Part shown: positions 25,075 to 32,385 of the stretch, piece by piece | Numbering within the stretch: position 1 is the stretch's first letter | How the letters are laid out: every line of letters begins with the position of its first letter | Source: an uncultured Candidatus Saccharibacteria bacterium | GTDB taxonomy: Bacteria > Patescibacteriota > Saccharimonadia > Saccharimonadales > Saccharimonadaceae | Length of the DNA: 33,182 nt | NCBI GenBank assembly: GCA_927910745.1 | Contig: CAKMNX010000003.1 | Span: 1-33,182, forward strand | Reading direction: 5' to 3' | Program-made: the position numbers and the translations under genes | Notes under the pieces: model-generated | Told to the model about the DNA's origin: nothing | Databases searched by the model: none | The model's input: the letters and a program-made list of their open reading frames with translations, nothing else

Positions 25075-26094
25075 GTGGTAAAAAACAATCTTGCAATCAT
25101 AGTTCTTAACTGGAACGGCGCCGATGATGCCCTAGAATGCATCGATTCGTTGGCGCAGCAGACGCTGGTGCCGACTATTATCGTGGTCGATAACGACTCG
25201 CATGATGACTCGGTGGCACGCTTCCGCTCATATCAAGCTAAACACCCTGCGCTCAGTCTCGTCATCATTGAGAATCAGCGCAACCTCGGCTTCGCTGGTG
25301 GTATTAATACAGGCCTGCGCTACGCACAGAAGCAGCAATTTCGCTTTGTTGGTGTGCTCAACCCTGACGCAGTGGCTAACACACACTGGTGCCAAGCCTT
25401 GGTAGACGAGCTGCGAGCTCATCCGCACTGTGGTATTGCTACTGGGCTGCTGGCTCGCCGCGATGGGACGACCATCGATAGCTCGGGCGACTTCTACACC
25501 ACTTGGGGTTTGCCTGGCCCACGCCACCGCGATGAGCCAATTAGCCATGCGCCAACAGAGGCCGGAGCGGTGTTTGGTGCAACGGGTGGCGGAGCAGTGT
25601 ATCGCACGGCACTGTTCGACACTGTTGATCTTTTTGACGAATCATTCTTCATGTACTACGAAGACGTCGACCTCAGTTTTCGCACGCAGCTAGCAGGCTG
25701 GACAGTGCGCTTCACGCCGCACGCCGTCGCATACCACAAGGTTGGTGCCAGCAGTAGCAAAGTTCCAGGGCTCGCGGTATACAATACCTTTAAGAACTTG
25801 CCGCTTATTTTTATCAAGAATGTGCCAGGACGACTGTTTTGGTCGATTGGGGCGCGCTTTTGCCTCACCTACTGGCTGATATTCTTGAGTGCACTGCGCC
25901 ATGGCAATGGTTGGCCAGCACTGCGTGGTATGCTCGCTTCTGTTATTCACCAGCCAGCGGCCTATCACCAGCGCTTTACTATCCAGCGGCAGCGCAAGGT
26001 ATCGGTCGATTATATCCGTAGTATTATCCACAACGGGCCACTACCTAACCAGACAGGCCTACTCAAGTTCCGGAAGTTTTTTACCGGTGAATAG
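25075..26094 (+). CDS. Glycosyltransferase family 2 (WbbL-like)
   Basis: A 339-residue GT-A enzyme of the rhamnosyltransferase-like WbbL/RfbF group. Seen: LAIIVLNWNGADDALECIDSL, IIVVDNDSHDDS, NLGFAGGINTGLRYA, VGVLNPDA (metal site), and DESFFMYYEDVDLSFR, which is characteristic. The C-terminal part has a hydrophobic stretch (SIGARFCLTYWLIFLSAL) that may associate with the membrane. ATG at 25069 is the conventional start (341 residues), but it abuts the -10 box and could not be in a transcript from it. GTG at 25075, 6 bases after TATAAT, fits the leaderless spacing used elsewhere. Confidence 0.9.
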   Translation: MVKNNLAIIVLNWNGADDALECIDSLAQQTLVPTIIVVDNDSHDDSVARFRSYQAKHPALSLVIIENQRNLGFAGGINTGLRYAQKQQFRFVGVLNPDAVANTHWCQALVDELRAHPHCGIATGLLARRDGTTIDSSGDFYTTWGLPGPRHRDEPISHAPTEAGAVFGATGGGAVYRTALFDTVDLFDESFFMYYEDVDLSFRTQLAGWTVRFTPHAVAYHKVGASSSKVPGLAVYNTFKNLPLIFIKNVPGRLFWSIGARFCLTYWLIFLSALRHGNGWPALRGMLASVIHQPAAYHQRFTIQRQRKVSVDYIRSIIHNGPLPNQTGLLKFRKFFTGE

Positions 26095-26146
26095 CTCGGC
26101 TTGAGACGACAGGTCAGCGCCAAAGAAGCGAATTTTAAAGACCGAT

Positions 26147-26256
26147 TTTCGTATAATAACTGTACAAGAAAATATATGGAGGCCAGTAACCTAGCAAGCG
26201 GAAAAGCACTATATAGGATCTGGCCGGAACATTTTCGGTACAGTTATTATACGAAA
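26147..26256. repeat. 110-base nested inverted repeat
   Basis: TTTCGTATAATAACTGTAC (26147-26165) is matched perfectly by its reverse complement at 26238-26256 (19 bp). Inside, GAAAAT (26168-26173) pairs with ATTTTC (26231-26236) and GGCCAG (26181-26186) with CTGGCC (26220-26225), leaving a 33-base apical region. Each outer arm contains a TATAAT, facing inwards. No target-site duplication and no protein gene inside. It could be a miniature transposon remnant, a structured RNA or a protein-binding element. It fills most of the gap between the GT2 gene and sucC. Confidence 0.75.
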
Positions 26257-26348
26257 GAAGTACACCATATTCTATTCGTATGCAATTAACCCACTCCGTC
26301 TTACCCCTGTTACACACGCAATCATTTTGCATATTCGCCATCTATGCG

Positions 26349-26361
26349 TACAATAATACCT
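26349..26361 (+). promoter_or_regulatory. sucC -10, leaderless type
   Basis: TACAAT (26349-26354) followed by 7 bases to the ATG at 26362. No Shine-Dalgarno. An in-frame ATG at 26344 lies upstream of the -10 and is unlikely to be used; the family N-terminus begins at 26362. Confidence 0.6.
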
Positions 26362-27411
26362 ATGCGTCTTCTTGAATATCAGGCCAAGCAGTGCTTGGCC
26401 GAGGCTGGTGTAGCAGTACCGCAGAGCGATGTTGTACAGTCTGCAACAGTAGTGCCTACCGCCCCTATCGTCCTCAAATCACAAGTTCCGATCGGTGGCC
26501 GCGGCAAGGCAGGTGGTGTGGTGATTGTCCGCGAGCAATCCGCTGTTACGCCAACCATTCAGCGTCTCTTTACTCTCGATATCGGTGGCTACACCCCCAC
26601 GAAGCTTCTTGCCGAGGAAGTTCTCTCCATCGCCCGCGAATGTTATATTTCGCTCACTATTAACCGTGAGCAATCATCCATCGAGCTACTTGCCCACACC
26701 AGCGGTGGTATTGATGTGGAAGAACACGATCGTGCAGCGTTCTTTCGCCAGGCCATTACACCGCAAACAGTTCCTACTATAGCCGAAGCACTAGCGGAAT
26801 ATCTGTCGCTGCCAGAGCAAGCCTTTGCACTTGAGGATATGGTGGCGAATTGTTTGCGTTGCTTTATTGACAACGATTGTCTATTACTCGAGATTAACCC
26901 ACTCGTCGTGACGACAGATGGCCAGCTCGTCGCTGGTGATGCCAAGATGACGATCGACGATGCGGCACTGTTTCGCCACCCACAGTGGCACGAAGCAGCC
27001 CTAGAAGATCATAATTTCGTCACGCTCGACCATAATGGGACGGTTGCGACGATTGCCAACGGCGCAGGTCTGGCAATGGCAACTGTCGATGCAGTGACTG
27101 CCCGTGGTGTGCAACCAGCTAATTTTCTTGACATTGGTGGCACGGCAACTCCAGAGAAGATCCTGGCTAGTTTTAAGCAGATTGCCCGCTTCCCTGCCGT
27201 GGCGCTCATCATTATTAATATCTTTGGTGGTATTGTGCGCTGCGACGACGTAGCAAGGGCCATCATCAGTGCCAAGCAGCAGCTACCTGACCTCCCGCCA
27301 CTCGCTGTCCGCCTAACGGGCAACCGCGAGGCCAAGGCCAAGACGCTCCTTGCCCACGAGCACATTCCACTCTACAATAATCTCTCTCATATCCTGGAGG
27401 AAGCCGTATGA
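26362..27411 (+). CDS. sucC: Succinyl-CoA synthetase beta subunit (ATP-grasp)
   Basis: Forms succinyl-CoA from succinate and CoA with ATP, or runs in reverse to make ATP; it needs the alpha subunit encoded next. It starts MRLLEYQAKQCLAEAGV, matching the family opening (MNLHEYQAK), then VLKSQVPIGGRGKAGGV (ATP-grasp), LLLEINPLVVTTDGQLVAGDAKM, NGAGLAMATVD, NFLDIGGTATPEKI and NIFGGIVRCDDVA. At 349 residues it is about 40 shorter than the E. coli protein; shortening appears in the middle of the ATP-grasp domain. Its stop overlaps the sucD start (ATGA). Confidence 0.92.
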   Translation: MRLLEYQAKQCLAEAGVAVPQSDVVQSATVVPTAPIVLKSQVPIGGRGKAGGVVIVREQSAVTPTIQRLFTLDIGGYTPTKLLAEEVLSIARECYISLTINREQSSIELLAHTSGGIDVEEHDRAAFFRQAITPQTVPTIAEALAEYLSLPEQAFALEDMVANCLRCFIDNDCLLLEINPLVVTTDGQLVAGDAKMTIDDAALFRHPQWHEAALEDHNFVTLDHNGTVATIANGAGLAMATVDAVTARGVQPANFLDIGGTATPEKILASFKQIARFPAVALIIINIFGGIVRCDDVARAIISAKQQLPDLPPLAVRLTGNREAKAKTLLAHEHIPLYNNLSHILEEAV

Positions 27412-28280
27412 TGACCCCTGATATCTTTCGTGGTAAGCATGTTATTGTCCAGGGTATAACTGGCAAACATGGCTCATTTCACACTGAGCGTATGTTAGCA
27501 AGTGGTACACATATCGTTGGCGGTACGTCACCCAACCAATCGGTTACAGAGGTATACGGTGTGCCTGTCTTCCGGACAATTCGCGAAATTCAAGCGCAGC
27601 AGCCTGTCGATATTTCCGTCATTTTTGTACCAGCAGCCTATGCCAAGGCAGCGATTATGGAGGCAATCGACGCGGAGGTGCCACTCATTATTTGCATCAC
27701 CGAGGGTGTGCCTGTCCACGATATGTTGCATATAAAACAACGCCTGGTAACTAGTTCTTCAATTTTGATCGGCCCCAACTGCCCTGGCGTTCTCATCCCC
27801 GGCGTGCACAACCTTGGCATCATCCCTGCCACGCTCGCCACGCCAGGCCACGCTGCCATCGTCAGCCGCAGTGGTACGCTCACCTACGAAGCAATGAGCC
27901 TTCTCGCTCAGGCGGGTATTGGCCAGCGCTATGTGATTGGGATTGGCGGCGATATGATTGGTGGCAGTAGCTTTATTGATTGCTTGCAATTGTTTGAACA
28001 GGATGTGGCGGTAGAGCAGATTGTGCTAATCGGTGAAATTGGTGGCACGAGCGAGATTGCCGCGGCGGATTATATTAAGCGTCATATAAGCAAACCAGTC
28101 TATGCTTACATTGCGGGCCACAGTGCACCATCTGGAGTACAGATGGGCCATGCTGGGGCAATCCTTGGCACAGATGAGCTGGAATCGGCCCAGGCCAAGA
28201 CGGCACGGCTCGAGGCCAGTGGCACAGTGGTGGCATCGTCCATCCAGTCGCTCATCGCGCTCATACCAACCAATAAGTGA
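27408..28280 (+). CDS. sucD: Succinyl-CoA synthetase alpha subunit
   Basis: A 290-residue subunit that binds CoA and carries the phosphohistidine. Seen: VIVQGITGKHGSFHTERM (CoA-binding Rossmann domain), GTSPNQ, IGPNCPGVLIPG, SRSGTLTYE, IGEIGGTSE and the active-site His248 in QMGHAGAILG. Length equals that of typical SucD. GGAGGA lies 8 bases before the overlapping start; a second ATG immediately follows (27411). With sucC it forms a complete enzyme. All key residues are present, so it is probably active. Confidence 0.94.
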   Translation: MMTPDIFRGKHVIVQGITGKHGSFHTERMLASGTHIVGGTSPNQSVTEVYGVPVFRTIREIQAQQPVDISVIFVPAAYAKAAIMEAIDAEVPLIICITEGVPVHDMLHIKQRLVTSSSILIGPNCPGVLIPGVHNLGIIPATLATPGHAAIVSRSGTLTYEAMSLLAQAGIGQRYVIGIGGDMIGGSSFIDCLQLFEQDVAVEQIVLIGEIGGTSEIAAADYIKRHISKPVYAYIAGHSAPSGVQMGHAGAILGTDELESAQAKTARLEASGTVVASSIQSLIALIPTNK

Positions 28281-28295
28281 TACAATAAGGCTACG
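28278..28295 (+). promoter_or_regulatory. Extended -10 before gtrB, near-leaderless
   Basis: TGATACAAT (28278-28286; TGn plus TACAAT) begins in the sucD stop codon and is followed by 9 bases to the ATG at 28296. No Shine-Dalgarno. Confidence 0.5.
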
Positions 28296-29243
28296 ATGAA
28301 AACAATCACCATTCTTATTCCTGCCTACAACGAAGCAGCTGTTTTGCCACAGCTGTTTGCCCGGCTCGAGACGCTGCAGCGCAGTGTTGATCGCCGGCGC
28401 TACCAGTTCGAATTCTTATTTATTAATGATGGCAGCCAGGATCACACGCTCGAGCTCATCCAGATCGAGCAGCAACACAACCCCGCCATCGCCTACCTCA
28501 ATCTCTCGCGCAACTTTGGTAAAGAAGCTGCTATGCTCGCTGGTTTCGACCACGCCGCGGGTGATGCTGTCGTGGTAATTGATGCCGACTTGCAAGACCC
28601 ACCAGAGCTCATCCCGCAGATGATTGAGCTGTGGGAACAGGGGTATGATGATGTGTATGCGCGGCGCCGAAGCCGCTCAGGCGAGACTTGGCTCAAGAAA
28701 AAAACTGCCGCTTGGTACTACCGCCTCCTCCAGAGTACGACGCATATTCCTGTTCAGATCGACACGGGCGACTTCCGCTTACTGAGCAAACGCTGCGTCA
28801 CTGCCATCACCCAACTGCGCGAATCTCAGCGCAATACCAAAGCGATCTTTAGTTGGGTGGGTTACAAAAAGAAGGAGATTCTCTATGACCGTGACCCACG
28901 GGCTGCTGGTACCATCAAGCAAAATCCGCGCACGCTCATCAACCTGGCCATTGACGGCATCACAAGCTTTACGACCGCGCCACTGCGTATCTCGGCCGTG
29001 CTAGGCTTCCTTATCGCCTTCTTGGCCTCTATCTATATCCTCTATCTACTCATTCGACCACTGTTTGGTGTGCCAACTGGTGCAGGCTATTCGTCACTCA
29101 TGGCAGTCATTCTCTTCCTTGGTGGAGTGCAGCTGCTGAGTTTGGGAGTTATTGGCGAATACATCGCCCGGATTTTTAGCGAAACGAAGCAGCGCCCACC
29201 TTATCTCGTCGAGGAACATCGTGAGGCTCGTCATCGCAAATAA
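28296..29243 (+). CDS. Polyprenyl-phosphate glycosyltransferase, GtrB/ArnC-like
   Basis: A 315-residue GT2 enzyme with two C-terminal membrane helices, which transfers a hexose from a nucleotide sugar to undecaprenyl phosphate on the inner membrane face. Seen: ILIPAYNEAAVLPQL, FLFINDGSQDHT, NLSRNFGKEAAMLAGFDHA, DADLQDPPE (metal and donor binding), GDFRLLSKR and the FRNTKAIFSWVGY-like segment, here QRNTKAIFSWVGYKKKEI. Helices lie at about 232-256 and 266-290. The following gtrA gene overlaps it, giving the classical GtrB-GtrA pair. Confidence 0.94.
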   Translation: MKTITILIPAYNEAAVLPQLFARLETLQRSVDRRRYQFEFLFINDGSQDHTLELIQIEQQHNPAIAYLNLSRNFGKEAAMLAGFDHAAGDAVVVIDADLQDPPELIPQMIELWEQGYDDVYARRRSRSGETWLKKKTAAWYYRLLQSTTHIPVQIDTGDFRLLSKRCVTAITQLRESQRNTKAIFSWVGYKKKEILYDRDPRAAGTIKQNPRTLINLAIDGITSFTTAPLRISAVLGFLIAFLASIYILYLLIRPLFGVPTGAGYSSLMAVILFLGGVQLLSLGVIGEYIARIFSETKQRPPYLVEEHREARHRK

Positions 29244-29642
29244 CAGAGGTAAGCTGCTGCGGTTTGCGCTTGTTGGTGGGATTAATACAGCGATCGATAT
29301 TGGCTTGCTCTTTGGGCTCACCACACTTGGCCTGCCAAAGCTTGCAGCTAATACAGTGTCAACGGGCCTAGCCTTTATTTTTAGCTTTTTTGCTAATAAG
29401 TCGTACACTTTTCGCGCTCAGGGTGATGTGCGCCGGCAACTGATCTTGTTTGTTGTTGTCACTCTGGCGGGTTTGTGGGGGCTGCAAAATGCGGTTATTT
29501 TCTGCATTTCGCTATCCTGGCCTCTGTTATTCATGCTGAGTCACTTGCGCTGCTGCTCGCAAAAATTATTGCTACTGGTGCATCGCTGGTGTGGAATTAT
29601 TGTTTGTATGATCGTGTTGTTTTTCGAACAACAGAGAGATAA
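29221..29642 (+). CDS. GtrA-like membrane protein, apparent frameshift
   Basis: Small four-helix membrane protein thought to flip or hold the lipid-linked sugar made by GtrB. Seen: KLLRFALVGGINTAIDIGLLFGLTTLGLPKLAANTVSTGLAFIFSFFANKSYTFR, the GtrA N-terminal signature. A GTG start at 29221 has GAGGA 5 bases upstream and overlaps gtrB by 23 bases. After LWGLQNAVIF the frame breaks. One extra T in the run 29498-29501 continues it as FLHFAILASVIHAESLALLL, then AKIIATGASLVWNYCLYDRVVFRTTER, the usual GtrA C-terminus, ending at TAA 29640-29642. The corrected length is about 140 residues, normal. As written, the shifted frame runs on to 29712. Confidence 0.82.
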
Positions 29643-29656
29643 TGTTTCGCTAAAAA

Positions 29657-29674
29657 TACGGTTTTTAAACCGTA
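29657..29674 (-). terminator. Intrinsic terminator of the cupin isomerase gene
   Basis: TACGGTTT (29657-29664) pairs perfectly with AAACCGTA (29667-29674), 2-base loop. On the minus strand it is followed by TTTTTAGC, a good U-tract, and lies 31 bases after the stop of the gene at 29706. It may also protect against read-through from gtrA. Confidence 0.7.
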
Positions 29675-29705
29675 CATTTACAAACTCACTGTACATTCAT
29701 ACCTA

Positions 29706-30227
29706 TTATTGACGCTGATAATCATCCGCCACCCGCACAATATCATCCTCTGTTGATGGGTGCGCTGGGTTGGTGTGCTGCCAGAGCTCAGCAATAATCG
29801 TTGGGTGCTGAGCATCACCGCAAGCACGGTGGCGCTCCCCTGCCGCCAACCTTACGATATCACCTGCCTGAGCTGGCGTTGGCTGGGCTGGTAGCTCGTC
29901 GCTCGTGTTGCAATAGTACGCACCAGCAGTCAGAAAACGCCACAACTCCGCCCGCCGATGATGATATTGCCAGCTCAGGCGCGCCCCTGGCCGGACAAAA
30001 AGAATCTTAGGACTGAGCGGCACATGAGCATTGTCCTTAGCTATTACTTCTGATACTGCAAAGAAATCCGCCGCAAACTGCTCTGCCTGTGCTGGGTCAA
30101 TACAGATAAAACCACCCCATGGCCGCTGGCTGTCTGTCCTAGTGATATGGTAGCCCATCTGGTGAAGAATATATTCTATCTGCGCCAGATTCGTCTGGAC
30201 TGCTATGTGTTGCTGTAGTTCCGTCAT
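29706..30227 (-). CDS. Cupin-type sugar isomerase, mannose-6-phosphate isomerase type II-like
   Basis: A 173-residue protein. After a short helical N-terminus it has RPWGGFICID, ILFVRPGARLSWQYHHRRAELWRFL (cupin motif 1, with HHxxxE-type metal ligands), GDIVRLAAGERHRACG (cupin motif 2 with His) and ELWQHTNPAHPSTEDDIVRVADDYQR, which is the usual C-terminus of the type II PMI cupin domain found alone or fused to ManC. It would convert fructose-6-phosphate to mannose-6-phosphate or act on a related sugar phosphate. TATTAT (30239-30234) lies 6 bases before the ATG; a second TATAAT is at 30250-30245. Confidence 0.82.
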   Translation of the reverse strand: MTELQQHIAVQTNLAQIEYILHQMGYHITRTDSQRPWGGFICIDPAQAEQFAADFFAVSEVIAKDNAHVPLSPKILFVRPGARLSWQYHHRRAELWRFLTAGAYYCNTSDELPAQPTPAQAGDIVRLAAGERHRACGDAQHPTIIAELWQHTNPAHPSTEDDIVRVADDYQRQ

Positions 30228-30329
30228 ATTACGATAATATGGGTATTATAACACTTTTATGCAGAGTTGAGTTATTATTATCCGCCTTGACACACGCGTG
30301 TCCATCTGGCACTTTCGGTGCGGGGGCTG

Positions 30330-30342
30330 TATACTAGAAAGT
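30330..30342 (+). promoter_or_regulatory. -10 of the GT4 gene, leaderless type
   Basis: TATACT (30330-30335) then 7 bases (AGAAAGT) to the ATG at 30343, almost the same as at galE (TATACT, AGATAGT). A CTGGCA 18 bases upstream may be the -35. It fixes the start at 30343, not at an upstream in-frame ATG at 30298. Confidence 0.65.
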
Positions 30343-31446
30343 ATGAGTTTTCATATTGCAATCGACGCCCGCGTGATCAATTCTGGCACGGGCACATATG
30401 TCGTGAAGTTGCTTGAGCAGCTGGAGCGGCTTGATACAACCAACCGCTATAGCATCCTCGTCCCCACCAAGGACCGCGACTACTGGCAACCGCACAATCC
30501 TAACTTCACCATCCGCACGGTTGACTTTGCTAACTATTCGCTAGCGGAGCAGCTTGGCTTCCGGCGCTACCTAGATGAGCTAGGGCCCGACCTAGTACAT
30601 TTTTGTATGCCGCAGCAACCGGTTTTTTACAGAGGTAAGCATGTCACAACGGTGCACGATATGACCCTCCTTAAGACGTATAATTCCGACAAAAATTGGC
30701 TGGTGTTTCATCTTAAGCAATTGGTGGGGCGCTGGGTATTTCGGCGGATCGCCCACACCAGCGAGCATATCATTACCATCTCTCAGACGACTAAGCAAGA
30801 ATACCAGGACTTTACCAAAATCCCCGATAGCAAAATCTCGGTCATCTACGAGGCGGGCGAGGCACACCCTGGGCAGCTCACGCCGTATATTGATCTTCCC
30901 TTCAAGCGGTTCATCATCTACGTTGGGCAGCAGCCTGATTATAAAAATCTGCGGCGCCTCGCAGCCGCACATCAGCAGCTGCTGAGTCGCTGGCCAGACC
31001 TTGGTCTGGTCTTTGTCGGGCGGATGAATGAAGACACCAAGCGCAACCAAGCCTACTACCAGCAGCAAGGCTATCGCAATATTCACTTCACTGGGTTTAT
31101 CCCCGACGGGCAGCGCGATTGGCTGCTTAACAAAGCCGAAGCATACGTCTTTCCATCATTAATGGAAGGGTTTGGCCTGCCACCACTCGAGACGATGGCG
31201 TATGGCACAACCCCTGTTATATCGAGCAATGCCTCGTGTATGCCCGAGATTTTGGGCGATGCTGCCGAGTACTTCGACCCTCTCGACGTTGATGCCATTG
31301 CTAGTGCAATCGACCGCGTCCTCAGCCAGCCAGCTCGCCGCCGCGAACTCATCGTCAAAGGCAAAGCCCAAGCTGCCCGCTACTCGTGGGAGCGCTGCGG
31401 CAAGGAAACGTTAGCGGTGTATGAGCAAGCACTTGGTAAGCAGTAA
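30343..31446 (+). CDS. Glycosyltransferase family 4 (mannosyltransferase-like)
   Basis: A 367-residue GT-B enzyme. It opens with FHIAIDARVINSGTGTYVVKLLEQL (acceptor-side glycine loop), then DLVHFCMPQQPVFYRGKHVTTVHDMTLLK, HIITISQTTKQE, FIIYVGQQPDYKNLRRL (interdomain strand of GT4) and FPSLMEGFGLPPLETMA with the donor-binding EX7E pair. The overall pattern is like WbdA/MtfB mannosyl- or rhamnosyltransferases; specificity is not readable. It is a single-gene unit next to the cupin isomerase, which faces the other way. Confidence 0.92.
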   Translation: MSFHIAIDARVINSGTGTYVVKLLEQLERLDTTNRYSILVPTKDRDYWQPHNPNFTIRTVDFANYSLAEQLGFRRYLDELGPDLVHFCMPQQPVFYRGKHVTTVHDMTLLKTYNSDKNWLVFHLKQLVGRWVFRRIAHTSEHIITISQTTKQEYQDFTKIPDSKISVIYEAGEAHPGQLTPYIDLPFKRFIIYVGQQPDYKNLRRLAAAHQQLLSRWPDLGLVFVGRMNEDTKRNQAYYQQQGYRNIHFTGFIPDGQRDWLLNKAEAYVFPSLMEGFGLPPLETMAYGTTPVISSNASCMPEILGDAAEYFDPLDVDAIASAIDRVLSQPARRRELIVKGKAQAARYSWERCGKETLAVYEQALGKQ

Positions 31447-31481
31447 GCGTGATACATAGATAACAGAGTAACCTATATACA

Positions 31482-31526
31482 GTAGCAGCTCCTATAGTTC
31501 GATACAGAACCTAAAGGAATTGCTAC
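31482..31526. terminator. Long hairpin between converging genes
   Basis: GTAGCAGCTCC (31482-31492) pairs with GGAATTGCTAC (31516-31526) with one mismatch and one wobble; the loop contains a second short stem (TTC/GAA region). No U-tract on either side, so a terminator role is uncertain. Confidence 0.4.
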
Positions 31527-31531
31527 TATGG

Positions 31532-32217
31532 CTATATCTGAGGTGTACTCGTCGCTCGTTCTACCAAGGCTTGTACAGCAGCCCCTCGAGCTTGCGTCTT
31601 TTGTACTTCCTTCCACGAAGGATCGAGTAACATATTAAGGGCTGCTATATCGTCTAGTGATGGGTTATTCTTTTTTCTCACACCTTCTACCGTTTGATGT
31701 ATATCCAGCCAACCACCATCGACTGTTAAGAATTTCATAGACCCAATCATCGGCTCCTCTGTCATCGACCCCGATTCATGTAGTTGGTCGTTAGAGGTCA
31801 TATTTGTATTTATATCACGCCTCGCTACTTCTTCACTCATTGTAATATCTATGCTTACTTCGCGGCGAATTAATGGCTCGTATTTATTACTCCCCTTGTT
31901 GTATTCTTTTGCAATACTTATTGCAACGCGTACATTATCATCCGTCCCTTTATACTGTGCTATGTGGGCAGCTTTTTGCTTCGCATCTTGCAGGAATGTC
32001 ATAATGGTATCAGACATATTTTGCTCTGCAATATTCGCAAGATCTTCCAAGGTGTAGATTGTTATATAGTTCTCTTGCCTACTTATGCCATTATATGGGT
32101 CGCCATGGTGTATAAATGGCTTCTTATTAAGCCGTTTATCAACGAGACTATTAAAGTCTTCTGTTGCTAATTCCCTTGTTTTTCCTGCTCATAATATGGG
32201 TCTTCATAACGCGACAT
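31532..32217 (-). CDS. Hypothetical protein, apparent frameshift
   Basis: A protein of about 228 residues that I do not recognise. The start at 32217 (MSRYEDPYYEQEKQG) has GAGGAA upstream. After 15 codons the frame meets a TAG; one extra base in the CCC (32173-32175) or nearby T-run would continue it as ELATEDFNSLVDKRLNKKPFIHHGDPYNGISRQENYITIYTLEDLANIAEQNMSDTIMTF, joining the long downstream frame. The body is soluble, charged, without signal peptide or membrane segments; SIDITMSEEVARRDINTNMTSND and FLTVDGGWLDIHQTVEGVRKKNNPS are its most distinctive parts. It lies between a GT4 gene and jag, converging with the former. Confidence 0.65.
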
Positions 32218-32332
32218 AGGGGTTCCTCGTAGTTCTTAGTATGTAACAATGTTATAATACTTTTTTCTCTCTGCGGCGTCAAACAGTTATTCTACTAAAT
32301 ACGCCACCTTTTCTCAAAGATATACAGAATAA

Positions 32333-32361
32333 GGGGTGAATGTTCTTTAGTGTTTCACCCC
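32333..32361 (-). terminator. Terminator hairpin after yidC-jag
   Basis: GGGGTGAA (32333-32340) pairs with TTCACCCC (32354-32361), 8 bp perfect, 13-base loop. It lies 25 bases beyond the jag stop and on the minus strand is followed by TTATTCTG. Confidence 0.6.
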
Positions 32362-32385
32362 CCTGTTGTATGTAGGCTTTTGCTT

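Noticed and set aside
26147..26256. Nested inverted repeat as a full insertion sequence
   Set aside because: No transposase gene and no target-site duplication; only a miniature element or RNA is possible.
26176..26289. Small open frame starting at an ATG inside the nested inverted repeat
   Set aside because: Its composition follows the inverted repeat and promoter-like sequence, with no homology and a stop in AT-rich DNA; a peptide cannot be supported.
30287..30292. Perfect TTGACA as -35 for the GT4 gene
   Set aside because: The only -10 (30330) is 37 bases away, far beyond a workable spacer. It is next to a small ACACGCGTGT palindrome that is probably chance.
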